NCBI RefSeq assembly: GCF_009729415.1
Contig: NZ_MPKW01000023.1
Location: 248,001 to 312,000, forward strand
Direction of reading: 5' to 3'
Length of the DNA: 64,000 nt
Source: Mycolicibacterium sp. CBMA 234
GTDB lineage: Bacteria; Actinomycetota; Actinomycetes; Mycobacteriales; Mycobacteriaceae
Under the pieces are notes generated by a model. The model was not told the origin of the DNA. It saw nothing but the letters and a program-made list of their open reading frames with translations, and did not search any database. The position numbers were made by a program, and so were the translations under genes. Within the stretch, counting starts at the first letter, position 1. Every line of letters begins with the position of its first letter. Positions 8,050 through 16,891 of this stretch are shown in pieces.

Positions 8050-9741
8050 ATGACGACCCGAGTGCGTAAGCACAAGCCCGGCCGCATCACCTTTGTCGGT
8101 TCCGGCCCCGGTGACCCGGGACTGTTGACGACGCGGGCGCGGAACGTTTTGGCGCACGCGGCATTGGTGATCACCGATCCTGACGTGCCCGAGGCCGTGT
8201 TGGAGCTGATCGGCACCGATCTGCCGCCGACCTCCGGGCCGCATCCGGCCGAGCCTGACGCCGAGCCGGCTGCCGACACCAAGACCGACGAGACCACGGC
8301 TGAGAAGGCGCCTGCCGCCACACCGGCCATGACGTTCCCGCACGGCGTCGACGTCCGCCCCGCGCTGGGCGACCCGACCGAGGTGGCCAAGCTGCTCATG
8401 GCCGAGGCCAAGACCGGTGTCGACGTGGTCCGGCTGGTGGCGGGCGACCCGCTGTCGGTCGACGCCGTGATCACCGAGGTCAACGCCCTGGCCAAGACCG
8501 CGGCGCACTTCGAGATCGTGCCGGGCCTGCCGTCCTCGACGGCGGTGCCGGCCTATGCGGGCCTGCCTGTCGGCTCGGCGCACACTGTGGCCGACGTCCG
8601 CGGTGACGTCGACTGGGCCGCACTGGCCGCCGCCCCCGGGCCGCTGATCCTGCACGCGACGGTGTCGCACCTGCCGGACGCCGCCCGCACCCTGATCGAA
8701 TACGGCCTCACCGACAGCACCCCGTGCGTCGTGACGGCCAACGGCACCACCTGCCAGCAGCGGTCCATCGAGACCACGCTGGCCGGGCTGCTGGACAAGG
8801 CCGTGCTGGAGAAGCCGGTCGGCCCCGAGCCGGTCGGTCCGCTGGCGGGCCCGCTGGTCGTGACCATCGGTAAAACGGTGGCGCACCGCGCCAAGCTGAA
8901 CTGGTGGGAGAGCCGCTCGCTGTACGGCTGGACCGTCCTGGTGCCGCGCACCAAGGACCAGGCCGGCGAGATGAGCGATCGTCTCGTGGGCCACGGCGCC
9001 CTGCCGATCGAGGTGCCGACCATTGCGGTCGAGCCGCCGCGCAGCCCCGCGCAGATGGAGCGGGCGGTCAAGGGTCTGGTCGACGGCCGCTTCCAGTGGG
9101 TCGTGTTCACCTCCACCAACGCGGTGCGTGCGGTGTGGGAGAAGTTCAACGAGTTCGGTCTGGACGCCCGTGCGTTCTCGGGTGTGAAGATCGCGTGCGT
9201 CGGTCAGGCCACCGCGGACAAGGTGCGTGCCTTCGGAATCAACCCCGAGCTGGTGCCCGCCGGTGAGCAGTCCTCGCTCGGCCTGCTGGATGAATTCCCG
9301 GACTACGACGAGATTTTCGACCCAGTGAACCGCGTGCTGCTGCCGCGTGCCGACATCGCCACCGAGACGCTGGCCGAAGGGCTGCGCGAGCGCGGTTGGG
9401 AGATCGAGGACGTCACGGCGTACCGCACCGTCCGTGCGGCACCGCCGCCAGCGCACACCCGCGAGATGATCAAGACCGGCGGTTTCGACGCGGTCTGCTT
9501 CACCTCGAGCTCGACGGTGCGCAACTTGGTCGGTATCGCCGGCAAGCCGCACGCCCGGACCATCGTCGCCTGCATCGGCCCGAAAACCGCTGAAACCGCA
9601 GCTGAATTCGGCCTGCGCGTAGACGTGCAGCCGGAGACCGCCGCGGTGGGCCCGCTGGTCGAGGCGCTGGCTGAGCACGCCGCCCGGCTGCGTGCCGAGG
9701 GTGCCCTGCCACCCCCGCGCAAGAAGAGTCGGCGCCGCTAA
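8050..9741 (+). CDS. hemD: Uroporphyrinogen-III synthase with N-terminal methyltransferase-like domain
   Basis: 563-residue two-domain protein of the Rv0511 type. Residues about 10-280 resemble tetrapyrrole SAM methylases (VGSGPGDPGLLTTRA; PGLPSSTAVPAYAGLPV), with a Pro/Ala/Glu-rich insertion near residues 60-95. Residues about 290-555 are HemD, which closes hydroxymethylbilane with inversion of ring D (VLVPRTKDQAGEMSDRL, VFTSTNAV, CFTSSSTVRNL, CIGPKTAETA). The methylase half has lost the usual GDPFVFGRG-type loop, reading AGDPLSVDAVITEV, so methyltransferase activity is doubtful. The basic C-terminal tail ends PPPRKKSRRR. Third gene of the haem operon. Confidence 0.92.
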   Translation: MTTRVRKHKPGRITFVGSGPGDPGLLTTRARNVLAHAALVITDPDVPEAVLELIGTDLPPTSGPHPAEPDAEPAADTKTDETTAEKAPAATPAMTFPHGVDVRPALGDPTEVAKLLMAEAKTGVDVVRLVAGDPLSVDAVITEVNALAKTAAHFEIVPGLPSSTAVPAYAGLPVGSAHTVADVRGDVDWAALAAAPGPLILHATVSHLPDAARTLIEYGLTDSTPCVVTANGTTCQQRSIETTLAGLLDKAVLEKPVGPEPVGPLAGPLVVTIGKTVAHRAKLNWWESRSLYGWTVLVPRTKDQAGEMSDRLVGHGALPIEVPTIAVEPPRSPAQMERAVKGLVDGRFQWVVFTSTNAVRAVWEKFNEFGLDARAFSGVKIACVGQATADKVRAFGINPELVPAGEQSSLGLLDEFPDYDEIFDPVNRVLLPRADIATETLAEGLRERGWEIEDVTAYRTVRAAPPPAHTREMIKTGGFDAVCFTSSSTVRNLVGIAGKPHARTIVACIGPKTAETAAEFGLRVDVQPETAAVGPLVEALAEHAARLRAEGALPPPRKKSRRR

Positions 9742-9751
9742 ACTCGGCACT

Positions 9752-10732
9752 ATGGCATACCCCAGGCATCGGCCACGGCGACTTCGTACCACCCCGGCGT
9801 TGCGCCGTTTGGTGTCCGAAACGTCGTTGGAGCCACGGCATCTGGTGCTGCCGATGTTCGTCGCAGACGGGCTGTCGGAGCCGCGTCCCATCGCGTCGAT
9901 GCCTGGTGTCGTCCAGCACACCCGCGAGTCGTTGCGCCGCGCTGCCGCCGAAGCGGTGGAGGCCGGTGTCGGCGGGCTGATGCTGTTCGGCGTGCCGTGT
10001 GACGGTGACAAGGACGCCACCGGCTCCGAGGGCGTCAACCCCGACGGCATTCTGAATGTCGCGCTGCGCGACCTGAATTCGGACCTCGGTGACGCGACGG
10101 TGCTGATGGCCGACACCTGCCTGGACGAGTTCACCGACCACGGGCACTGTGGCGTGCTGGATTCCCACGGCCGGGTCGACAACGATGCGACCAACGAGCA
10201 GTACATCAAACTTGCTGTGGCCCAGGCTGATTCGGGCGCACGCGTCATTGGCCCCAGTGGCATGATGGACGGACAGGTCGCCGCCATTCGCGACGGGCTG
10301 GACGGCGCCGGGCACACTGACGTGGCGATCCTGGCCTACGCCGCCAAGTTCGCGTCGGCGTTCTACGGTCCGTTCCGCGAGGCCGTGGGCTCCAGCCTGC
10401 AGGGGGATCGTCGTACCTACCAACAGGATCCGGGTAACGCGCGGGAGGCAGTACGCGAGATCGAGCTGGACCTCGCCGAAGGCGCCGACATGGTGATGGT
10501 CAAGCCCGCCATGAGCTACCTGGACGTGGTGCGTGCCGCTGCCGAGATTTCACCGGTACCCGTTGCGGCGTATCAGATTTCGGGCGAGTACGCGATGATC
10601 AGCGCCGCCGCGGCCAATGGCTGGATCGACCTGAAGTCCTCGATCCTGGAGTCGCTCATCAGCATTCGCCGCGCGGGCGCGGACATTGTGCTGACCTACT
10701 GGGCAACCGACGTCGCGGGTTGGCTGCGGTGA
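9752..10732 (+). CDS. hemB: Delta-aminolevulinic acid dehydratase (porphobilinogen synthase)
   Basis: Condenses two 5-aminolevulinate into porphobilinogen. About 326 residues in a TIM barrel. Seen: VLPMFVADG, metal-region segment LMADTCLDEFTDHGHCGV with Cys and His residues, AILAYAAKFASAFYGPFR and MVMVKPAMSYLD with the two active-site lysines. The ATG at 9752 lies 10 nt after the hemD stop; longer frames overlap hemD and are not supported. Last biosynthetic gene of the operon; the following membrane protein overlaps its stop codon. Confidence 0.97.
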   Translation: MAYPRHRPRRLRTTPALRRLVSETSLEPRHLVLPMFVADGLSEPRPIASMPGVVQHTRESLRRAAAEAVEAGVGGLMLFGVPCDGDKDATGSEGVNPDGILNVALRDLNSDLGDATVLMADTCLDEFTDHGHCGVLDSHGRVDNDATNEQYIKLAVAQADSGARVIGPSGMMDGQVAAIRDGLDGAGHTDVAILAYAAKFASAFYGPFREAVGSSLQGDRRTYQQDPGNAREAVREIELDLAEGADMVMVKPAMSYLDVVRAAAEISPVPVAAYQISGEYAMISAAAANGWIDLKSSILESLISIRRAGADIVLTYWATDVAGWLR

Positions 10733-11193
10733 ACCCGCAGAATCCGCAGAACCCGCCGTATCAGGCTGCGGGATCAGACGGTCCCGGTTCCGGACCTCAT
10801 GAGCGGCCGCATGACGTCGTCACCGGCTTCTGGCTGTGGGCGGCAGCGCTGCCGCTGGCGCTGGTGGCCTACGTGATCAACTTGATGACGACGCCGGAAC
10901 GCGCCGTCTCGGCCTACGCCTACGCGGTGTCCGGTCTGACGCTGTTCATCGTCGTAGTCCTGGTCGCGACGTTCCTGGTGCTGCTGTGGCAGGGCTACCG
11001 CTGGGCGCGCAGCATCCTGACGGGCGGCTCGGCCGCCACCATCCTGTACCTGACCACCAATCTCTTCGGGAATTACCACGGCGCGCCCGCGGCGCTGGGT
11101 TACGCGATGTGCGCCATCGCGGCCTCGGTGCTGATCGGCGGCGGCGTATATCTGCTGCACCGTGCCGATTCGAACGCGTATTTCGTCCGCTGA
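10729..11193 (+). CDS. Small membrane protein (Rv0513-like), unknown function
   Basis: About 154 residues. An Asn/Pro-rich cytosolic N-terminus (NPQNPQNPPYQ) of about 35 residues is followed by four hydrophobic helices: LWAAALPLALVAYVI, LTLFIVVVLVATFLVLL, SAATILYLTTNLF and AMCAIAASVLIGGGVYLL. GTG 10729 overlaps the hemB stop by 4 bp (GTGA), indicating translational coupling to the haem operon. Conserved in this position in mycobacteria; no catalytic motif seen. Confidence 0.82.
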   Translation: MNPQNPQNPPYQAAGSDGPGSGPHERPHDVVTGFWLWAAALPLALVAYVINLMTTPERAVSAYAYAVSGLTLFIVVVLVATFLVLLWQGYRWARSILTGGSAATILYLTTNLFGNYHGAPAALGYAMCAIAASVLIGGGVYLLHRADSNAYFVR

Positions 11194-11199
11194 CCCCTG

Positions 11200-11300
11200 C
11201 CGCGAGCGTGCGTGTTTGCGCGCAACACGCCGTGGGATGTGCGCAGGAAGGTGCCGCTCGTCAGCGGCCGGGGCGACGTTCATGCTCGTCCGGCCCGCTA
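11200..11300 (+). repeat. Dispersed repeat, copy 2 (right arm missing)
   Basis: Begins with CCGCGAGCGTGCGTGTTTG at 11200-11218, identical to the left arm and adjacent bases of the copy at 3541. It continues with alignable sequence (ACGCCG, GGATGTGCGCA, GCCGCTCGTCAGCG, GTTCATGCTCG) but lacks the complementary right arm. Lies between two membrane protein genes on the same strand. Confidence 0.7.
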
Positions 11301-11313
11301 GGCTGGCCCGGAT

Positions 11314-11718
11314 ATGACTGAGCCCACACCTTCCTTGCCCGCTCGACCCCAGGCCGTGACGGTGGCGTTCTGGTGCTGGATGGTGGCCGCGGTGCTGCTG
11401 ATGGTCGGCGGAATGCTGACTGCCGCCGCGGAGGTGCCCCCCGAGTACCAGACCCTGGTCCGCGGCTTCGGCGCCATCACCGCCGTGGCCGGCGCTGCCA
11501 TGGCGTTCTCTGCCGGCCGGGCCCGGCTGGGCGACAATAGGTTTCGTCGAGCCGCGACAGGTCTATCCATGGCGATTGTGGTTGTCATCGGACTCGTCGC
11601 GCTGTTGGGTCTGGGGCAGCCGCTGAGTCTGGTGGCGCTGCTGCCGTTGATTGCCGGGACGGTCTCGATCACCCGACCGCCGGCCCAGTCCTGGTTCGAC
11701 GGAAAGGCCGATACGTGA
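11314..11718 (+). CDS. Four-helix membrane protein, unknown function (Rv0514-like position)
   Basis: 134 residues, mostly hydrophobic, with predicted helices at about 17-40 (AFWCWMVAAVLLMVGGML), 52-70, 82-105 (SMAIVVVIGLVALLGLG) and 108-122. A short polar N-terminus rich in Pro/Thr precedes them. ATG 11314 starts 13 nt after the repeat element. It overlaps the next gene by 4 bp, starting a three-gene run of small membrane proteins. No recognised motif. Confidence 0.75.
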   Translation: MTEPTPSLPARPQAVTVAFWCWMVAAVLLMVGGMLTAAAEVPPEYQTLVRGFGAITAVAGAAMAFSAGRARLGDNRFRRAATGLSMAIVVVIGLVALLGLGQPLSLVALLPLIAGTVSITRPPAQSWFDGKADT

Positions 11719-12215
11719 TGGATGCGCCGACAGACGCCGACGCCGAGCAGATTCTTTTCCACGAAGTCGGGGCGAGCTGGTGGTGGCTGTTGCTGGGTCC
11801 GTTCGCCGGCGGCTCCATCGCCGCGATGCAGTTGTGGTCGTCTCACCGGCTCGATCCGCTGGTGCCGGCGGTCTTCCTGGTGCTGGTCACCGGCTTTCTT
11901 GGGCTGCAGGTCAAAGCCGCGCGTCTACACACATCGGTCGAGCTGACGCCGGAATACCTGCGCCAGGGCACCGAGTCGGTCCGCGTCGCGGACATGATCG
12001 GGATGTACCCGGAAGCCAAAGGCGCCGACGTGCCGCTCTGGCAGTCCTGCCGGGCGCTCGGGGAGCTGACGGGTGTCCCGCGCGGTCGTACCGGCATCGG
12101 CGTGAAACTGGCAGGTGACCGGACTGCGCAGGCGTGGGCGCGGCGCCATCGCGGCCTGCGCGCCCAACTCGAGGCGTTAGGTGTGCGGCAATTCGGTGAG
12201 GACGACGACGAATGA
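11715..12215 (+). CDS. Two-helix membrane protein with C-terminal soluble domain, unknown
   Basis: About 166 residues. Two adjacent helices (WWWLLLGPFAGGSIAAMQL and LVPAVFLVLVTGFLGLQV) are followed by a soluble region including ARLHTSVELTPEYLRQGTE and ARRHRGLRAQLEALG, ending in an acidic EDDDE tail. The layout resembles small actinobacterial PH-like membrane proteins, but I do not assign a family. GTG 11715 (GTGA overlap with the previous stop) or ATG 11718 starts it; it overlaps the next gene by 4 bp. Confidence 0.72.
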   Translation: MMDAPTDADAEQILFHEVGASWWWLLLGPFAGGSIAAMQLWSSHRLDPLVPAVFLVLVTGFLGLQVKAARLHTSVELTPEYLRQGTESVRVADMIGMYPEAKGADVPLWQSCRALGELTGVPRGRTGIGVKLAGDRTAQAWARRHRGLRAQLEALGVRQFGEDDDE

Positions 12216-12454
12216 CCTCCACCAAAATGGTGGCCGCCGGGGTCCTGGCGGTGGCGCTGCTCGCGGCCGTCGGCTCGGTGGTGAGTTGGCTGGCCGCGTC
12301 GTCGGTGGCCGACGTCGCACCGGTGATCCCGGGTGAGTCGGTCAGGACGTCGGTGCTCTACGACCCGTCGTATCTCACGCTGTCGTTGTTGCTGGCGACC
12401 CTGGCAGGGGTGCTCGCCGTAGTGGGTACCGCGAGGTGGCGGCGCGCCAAGTAG
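12212..12454 (+). CDS. Small two-helix membrane protein, unknown
   Basis: 80 residues with helices at about 7-28 (VAAGVLAVALLAAVGSVVSWL) and 52-72 (YLTLSLLLATLAGVLAVVGTA), separated by a periplasmic loop, and a basic RWRRAK end. ATG 12212 overlaps the preceding stop in an ATGA junction, so it is the last of three coupled membrane protein genes. No family recognised. Confidence 0.7.
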   Translation: MTSTKMVAAGVLAVALLAAVGSVVSWLAASSVADVAPVIPGESVRTSVLYDPSYLTLSLLLATLAGVLAVVGTARWRRAK

Positions 12455-12464
12455 GGTGTCGCCC

Positions 12465-13676
12465 ATGTCTTTTTCGCTAGAACTGTCCGCTGACGTCTGT
12501 CACGTTCGAGATTGGGTCCACGAGTTCGCTGCCGACGTTCTCCGTCCGGCTGCCGAAGAATGGGACGAGCGCGAAGAGACGCCATGGCCGATCCTTCAGG
12601 AGGCGGCCAAGGTCGGCCTGTACTCCATGGAGTTCTTTGCTACCCAGACCGCCGAGGAGACCGGGCTCGGCATGCCCGTCGCTGTCGAAGAGTTGTTCTG
12701 GGGCGACGCCGGAATCTCGATGTCCATCATGGGCACCGGTCTCGCGGCGGCGTCGCTGGTGGCCAGCGGCACCATGGAGCAGATGGGTGAGTGGCTGCCG
12801 CAGATGTACGGCGACATCAACGAGCCCAAGCTCGCGGCATTCTGTTCGTCGGAACCCGGTGCGGGATCGGATGTTTCGTCGATCATCACCCGTGCGCGGT
12901 ACGACGAGGCCACGGACGAATGGGTCCTTAACGGCACCAAGACGTGGGCCTCCAACGGCGGAATTGCCAACGTGCACATTGTCGTTGCGTCGGTGTACCC
13001 GGAGCTGGGCTCGCGCGGTCAGGCGAGCTTCATCATCCCGCCGGGCACCAAGGGTTTCAGTCAAGGGCAGAAGTTCAAGAAGCACGGCATCCGGGCGTCG
13101 CACACCGCCGAGGTGGTGCTTGACGACGTGCGCCTGCCGGGCCGGCTGATCGTCGGTGGCCGGGACAAGTTCGAGGAGCGCGTGGCCCGCACTCGCGAAG
13201 GCAAGAGCTCGGCGGGCCAGGTGGCCATGAAGACGTTCGAGCGGACCCGGCCGACCGTGGGCGCCATGGCGCTGGGCGTGTCCCGCGCGGCGTACGAGTA
13301 CGCGCTGGGATACGCACAGGAGCGCGAACAGTTCGGCCGCAAGATCGGCGACTTCCAGGCCGTCGCGTTCAAGCTGGCGGACATGAAGTCCCGGATCGAC
13401 GCGGCGCGGCTGCTGGTGTGGCGGGCCGGTTGGATGGCGCGCAACAACAAGCAGTTCGAAAATGCCGAGGGGTCCATGGCCAAGCTGGTCGCCAGCGAGA
13501 CGGCGGTCTACGTGACTGATGAGGCCATCCAGATTCTTGGTGGCAACGGCTACACGCGCGACTACCCGGTGGAGCGGTGGCACCGCGACGCCAAGATTTT
13601 CACCATCTTCGAGGGCACCAGCGAGATTCAGCGGCTCGTGATGTCCCGTGTGATCACGGGCCTGCCGCTTAAGTAG
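12465..13676 (+). CDS. Acyl-CoA dehydrogenase family protein
   Basis: Flavoprotein of about 403 residues that should introduce an alpha,beta double bond into an acyl-CoA using FAD. Visible are AFCSSEPGAGSDVSSI (FAD-binding signature 1), KTWASNGGIANVHIVVA, HGIRASHTAEVVLDDVRLPG, and the C-terminal QILGGNGYTRDYPVERWHRDAKIFTIFEGTSEIQRL in which the Glu of FEGTSE is the typical catalytic base position. ATG 12465 gives the normal family N-terminus; GTG 12456 is an alternative. It is 10 nt after the small membrane protein gene. Chain-length specificity cannot be read. Confidence 0.92.
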   Translation: MSFSLELSADVCHVRDWVHEFAADVLRPAAEEWDEREETPWPILQEAAKVGLYSMEFFATQTAEETGLGMPVAVEELFWGDAGISMSIMGTGLAAASLVASGTMEQMGEWLPQMYGDINEPKLAAFCSSEPGAGSDVSSIITRARYDEATDEWVLNGTKTWASNGGIANVHIVVASVYPELGSRGQASFIIPPGTKGFSQGQKFKKHGIRASHTAEVVLDDVRLPGRLIVGGRDKFEERVARTREGKSSAGQVAMKTFERTRPTVGAMALGVSRAAYEYALGYAQEREQFGRKIGDFQAVAFKLADMKSRIDAARLLVWRAGWMARNNKQFENAEGSMAKLVASETAVYVTDEAIQILGGNGYTRDYPVERWHRDAKIFTIFEGTSEIQRLVMSRVITGLPLK

Positions 13677-13680
13677 CTCA

Positions 13681-13846
13681 TTCCCCGCGCGAACGTGCGT
13701 GTCTGCACATGACACGCAGATACTCGCGTACACGATGCGCACCTTCGGGCGCCGTGAGCGCGACGAAGCTGCACGGCCGCGGCGGCATGTCGCCGGACAA
13801 ACACGCACGCTCACGGGAGGTGCCCCCAGCGCGGCTCGCGGGAAAC
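13681..13846 (-). repeat. Dispersed repeat, copy 3 (opposite orientation)
   Basis: Read on the minus strand this begins CCCGCGAGCCGCGCTGGGGG, continues with CACCTCCCGTGAGCGTGCG, and ends ACACGCACGTTCGCGCGGGG. The order and spacing match copy 1 at 3514-3675, with scattered substitutions. It separates the acyl-CoA dehydrogenase gene from the MpaB-type oxygenase gene and has no coding signal. Confidence 0.78.
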
Positions 13847-13888
13847 CAGGGGTTGTTACAGAGTGCAAAATTTGTAACACTGTTCCGC

Positions 13889-14743
13889 ATGACCGAACTT
13901 GCGGAACAGTCCGAGCTGGTCGACGCCCTGCCGTTGGGGCCAGACTCGCTGGTGTGGAAGTACTTCGGCGATAACCGAATGTTCCTGATCGGCCCTCGGC
14001 CGGCGGTGTTGCAGAACATGCTGGCGCAGCTCGGCCAGGGTGTGCTGGACCATTCGGTGTTCTTCGCCGACACCTCGGCTCGGATCAAGCGGTCGCTGCC
14101 GCCGATCTTCCGCACCGTCTACGGCAGCGACTCCGACAACACCGGTACGCAGGTCCGTGACTTCCACACCCAGATCAAGGGCGATATGCCCGACGGCTCG
14201 CGGTACCACGCGCTGGACCCCGACACGTACTACTGGGCGCATGCCACCTTCGTCGAGCAGGTGCTGTACTTCGCGGACACCTTCGTCAAGCGGCTCAGTG
14301 ACGCCGAGAAGGAACAGATCTACCTCGAGTCCAAGACCTGGTACCGCCGCTACGGTGTGAGCGACCGCCCGATGCCGGCCACCTACGCCGAATTCGAGGA
14401 GTACTGGGACCGGATGTTGAACGACGTCGCGGTGCCGCACAAGACGGCCCGGTACGGCGTCGGCTATGTGACCAAAGGCTTTCCAGCGCCCAAGAGCGTC
14501 AACCCGGCGGTGTGGCGGGTGGTTGCATCGGTGTTCAATCCGGTCGCGGCGTTCCTGACCACCGGCGGGCTGCCGCCCCGCGCACGAGATCTGCTGGAGC
14601 TGCCCTGGACCGACCGTCAGGAGCGCGCCTATCAGGTGTTCGCCGCGGTGTGGCGCACCAAGCCGGTGAACTGGGCGTGGGATCGGCTTCCTATGTCGGT
14701 GCGCTACAACAAGTTTGCGCAGCACGGTTATGCGCGGGTCTAG
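13889..14743 (+). CDS. Oxygenase MpaB family protein (DUF2236)
   Basis: About 284 residues. DUF2236 proteins are haem b-containing oxygenases related to latex-clearing protein and MpaB. Family features seen: LVWKYFGDNRMFLIGPRPAVLQ near the N-terminus, DTYYWAHATFVEQ with the conserved His, and YLESKTWYRRYGVSDRPMPATYAEFEEYWD. ATG 13889 is chosen from alignment; the longer open frame runs back through the repeat element. The TetR gene starts 10 nt downstream, so it may control this gene. Substrate unknown. Confidence 0.85.
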   Translation: MTELAEQSELVDALPLGPDSLVWKYFGDNRMFLIGPRPAVLQNMLAQLGQGVLDHSVFFADTSARIKRSLPPIFRTVYGSDSDNTGTQVRDFHTQIKGDMPDGSRYHALDPDTYYWAHATFVEQVLYFADTFVKRLSDAEKEQIYLESKTWYRRYGVSDRPMPATYAEFEEYWDRMLNDVAVPHKTARYGVGYVTKGFPAPKSVNPAVWRVVASVFNPVAAFLTTGGLPPRARDLLELPWTDRQERAYQVFAAVWRTKPVNWAWDRLPMSVRYNKFAQHGYARV

Positions 14744-14753
14744 AGATACCGCC

Positions 14754-15380
14754 GTGCCCAATACGTCGCCCACGTCGCCCACGACGGCTGCGATCCTCGA
14801 CGCCGCGCTGCTGGAGTTCGAACAACACGGCTTCCGCCGGGTTGCGCTCGACGACGTGGCGCGGCGGGCCGGGGTCAGTCGCACCACCATCTACCGCCGG
14901 TTCGCGAACCGTGATGAGTTGGTGGCTGCCGTCGTCGAGCGGGAGAACGTCGAACTGTTCGACGACATCGCGGGCGAACTGAAAAACGCTGGGCCACAAT
15001 CGAATCTGTACGTCGAGGCGTTCACGCTGTCGATCCTGCGATTCCGGCGGCACCGGGTGCTCAACCGAATGATGACCGACGAACCCGCGCTCGTCATCGA
15101 ACTCATGCAGCAGCACTACGGTGCGGCGGTCGGCCGGATGGCGGCGGCGCTGCGCGTCATCTTCCCGGACGGCTTCGCCGACCGGATCGGTGAGCAGGCG
15201 GTCAACGACTTGGCCGACACCATCTTGCGTTACGCCGCAATGGCATTGCTGTTGCCGAGCGTCGAGGCGCTGGACACCGCCGATGACATCCGGTCTTTCG
15301 CCGCAAGGCATTTCGTGCCCAGCCTGCCTGCCGCGTTGCAGAGTCAGTCGGGCAAGCCGGTCGCTGGTTCGATGCGATAG
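14754..15380 (+). CDS. TetR/AcrR family transcriptional regulator
   Basis: About 208 residues. The N-terminal HTH reads AAILDAALLEFEQHGFRRVALDDVARRAGVSRTTIYRRFANRDELVAAV, a full TetR signature; the C-terminal ligand domain is divergent. GTG 14754 is the best start because longer frames overlap the previous gene. Its end overlaps the convergent GT-C gene by about 37 bp. Likely autoregulatory and possibly controlling the DUF2236 oxygenase just upstream; ligand unknown. Confidence 0.85.
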   Translation: MPNTSPTSPTTAAILDAALLEFEQHGFRRVALDDVARRAGVSRTTIYRRFANRDELVAAVVERENVELFDDIAGELKNAGPQSNLYVEAFTLSILRFRRHRVLNRMMTDEPALVIELMQQHYGAAVGRMAAALRVIFPDGFADRIGEQAVNDLADTILRYAAMALLLPSVEALDTADDIRSFAARHFVPSLPAALQSQSGKPVAGSMR

Positions 15381-16891
15381 ATCCGCATGTGGTAGCTGTC
15401 CGCCATGATTTCGTGGTCCGGTGGCCGGCAGATGGTCATCGACATGGCCGGGGCCTGCGCTGATGACTGCCTGACGTTGGGCTCGCGGAAAACCAGGCAT
15501 CCAGCGTGGTCGGTGCCGTCCGCGCGGACGGCGACGTAGTAGCTGACCCCGTAGCGTTTGAACGCCACCGACAGCGGGCGTTGGTCGCGGATCAGTTTCA
15601 GGAACGAGTGCGACATCATCAGCCCTTCGAGGTGAACGACGGGTTGATTCATCAACCACGCGGGCGCCCCTGCGGCGTCGCCCATGGCGTACACGCCGGG
15701 ATGCTGGGCTGCGAAGTCGCGAAGCTGGTGCGCCGCTTGGGAAATCCCCACCTGCACATGGGCCGGCCGCGATTCGCCGGCCACCACCACACAGAGCGCT
15801 ACCGCGGTCAGGACGCCGACCGGAACCCCGATGCGTCTGGTCCGCGATGCGGACCGGGTCAACTCGGTGGCCACCAGCGCGGCGGCCACGCCCAAGCACA
15901 TGTTGTCGAAGTACAGGTACCACCCGAACCTCATCCAGCCGCTCAGCGTCGCGTGCAGCGCCATCTGCATGACGGGGGCCGCGGCCAGCGCCAGGGCGAT
16001 CCGTCGGGCATCGCGGTTCTGTACCCGGCGGGCCAGCACGATGATGACGGCCTCGATGATGGTCAGCTGCATGGCCGCGCCGCCCGGGATCGGGACGTCG
16101 ACGGCCAGGAAATGCAGGTTCGGGGGCAGATAGACGCGCATTGACTTGGCGGCCATCGACGTCGTGGACAGGTGGCCATAGATGGCGATGTTGACCGCGC
16201 CATACACGGCGAGCGGGATTGCGCCGGCGGCTGCGGCCGTCACACGGCGCAGCCCCCAAGTGGGCGCGATGGCGATCAACAGCAACGGCGCCAACACGAT
16301 TGAGTCGAGACGAGCCAACGCCATCAGCGCGCACAACAGCCCTGCGACCGCCGCGTATTTCACGGTTTGCTCGGCGAGCGGCCGGCGCGCCAGATGCATC
16401 AGCAGAGCCGCGGCCAGGCACACGGTCAGGGCCATCTCGAGGCCCCACGCGGCGAACGGTGCGATGACCATCGTGGCGACGCCGGCACCGACCGCGGCCG
16501 GCAACCGACGGCCCGTCAGTTGGTGCAGGAATCGGTTGAATAGGAAGAAAAAGCCGAGCATCAGAATCGTTACGCTGACGTCGACGCCGGCAAAGAACGC
16601 CGGGCCGCGACCGGTGATCGCGTACAGCAGCGCCAACCACAAGAACCACAGCGGGTGATAACCGTTGGTGGGTTCGCCGGGGAAGAAAGTAGACCCGGCG
16701 CCGTCCACCCAATTCTGTGCGGCCTTAACGTAATAGAAGAAATCGTCGGTGAACCGCAGCGTCGGATCGACGGCGCCGACGACGCGCCAGAGGCAGAGCG
16801 CGATGAGCGTGGCCGGAACAATCCGGTGGATTGCCTTGGTTATTACGTGCTCATTGGTTTTGACGCCGGCAAACGTAATGATGTTCCCCAC
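15344..16891 (-). CDS. GT-C fold membrane glycosyltransferase-like protein
   Basis: 515 residues with about 10 hydrophobic helices and a periplasmic C-terminal domain. The first extracytoplasmic loop has the FTDDFFYYVKAAQNW Asp-Asp motif and the GEPTNGYHPLWFLW segment typical of GT-C enzymes using polyprenyl-phosphate sugars. The C-terminal about 120 residues form a soluble domain (PGVYAMGDAAGAPAWL). It likely adds a sugar to an envelope glycolipid, glycan or protein; donor and acceptor are unknown. Flanked upstream by an unusually AT-rich gap, so horizontal acquisition is possible. Confidence 0.78.
   Translation of the reverse strand: MGNIITFAGVKTNEHVITKAIHRIVPATLIALCLWRVVGAVDPTLRFTDDFFYYVKAAQNWVDGAGSTFFPGEPTNGYHPLWFLWLALLYAITGRGPAFFAGVDVSVTILMLGFFFLFNRFLHQLTGRRLPAAVGAGVATMVIAPFAAWGLEMALTVCLAAALLMHLARRPLAEQTVKYAAVAGLLCALMALARLDSIVLAPLLLIAIAPTWGLRRVTAAAAGAIPLAVYGAVNIAIYGHLSTTSMAAKSMRVYLPPNLHFLAVDVPIPGGAAMQLTIIEAVIIVLARRVQNRDARRIALALAAAPVMQMALHATLSGWMRFGWYLYFDNMCLGVAAALVATELTRSASRTRRIGVPVGVLTAVALCVVVAGESRPAHVQVGISQAAHQLRDFAAQHPGVYAMGDAAGAPAWLMNQPVVHLEGLMMSHSFLKLIRDQRPLSVAFKRYGVSYYVAVRADGTDHAGCLVFREPNVRQSSAQAPAMSMTICRPPDHEIMADSYHMRIYRIEPATGLPD

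Noticed and set aside
7537..10317. 926-codon open frame on the minus strand
   Set aside because: It is the complement of hemC, hemD and hemB, which have full family motifs. Its translation is Arg/His/Gln rich with no recognisable domain, as expected for high-GC antisense frames.
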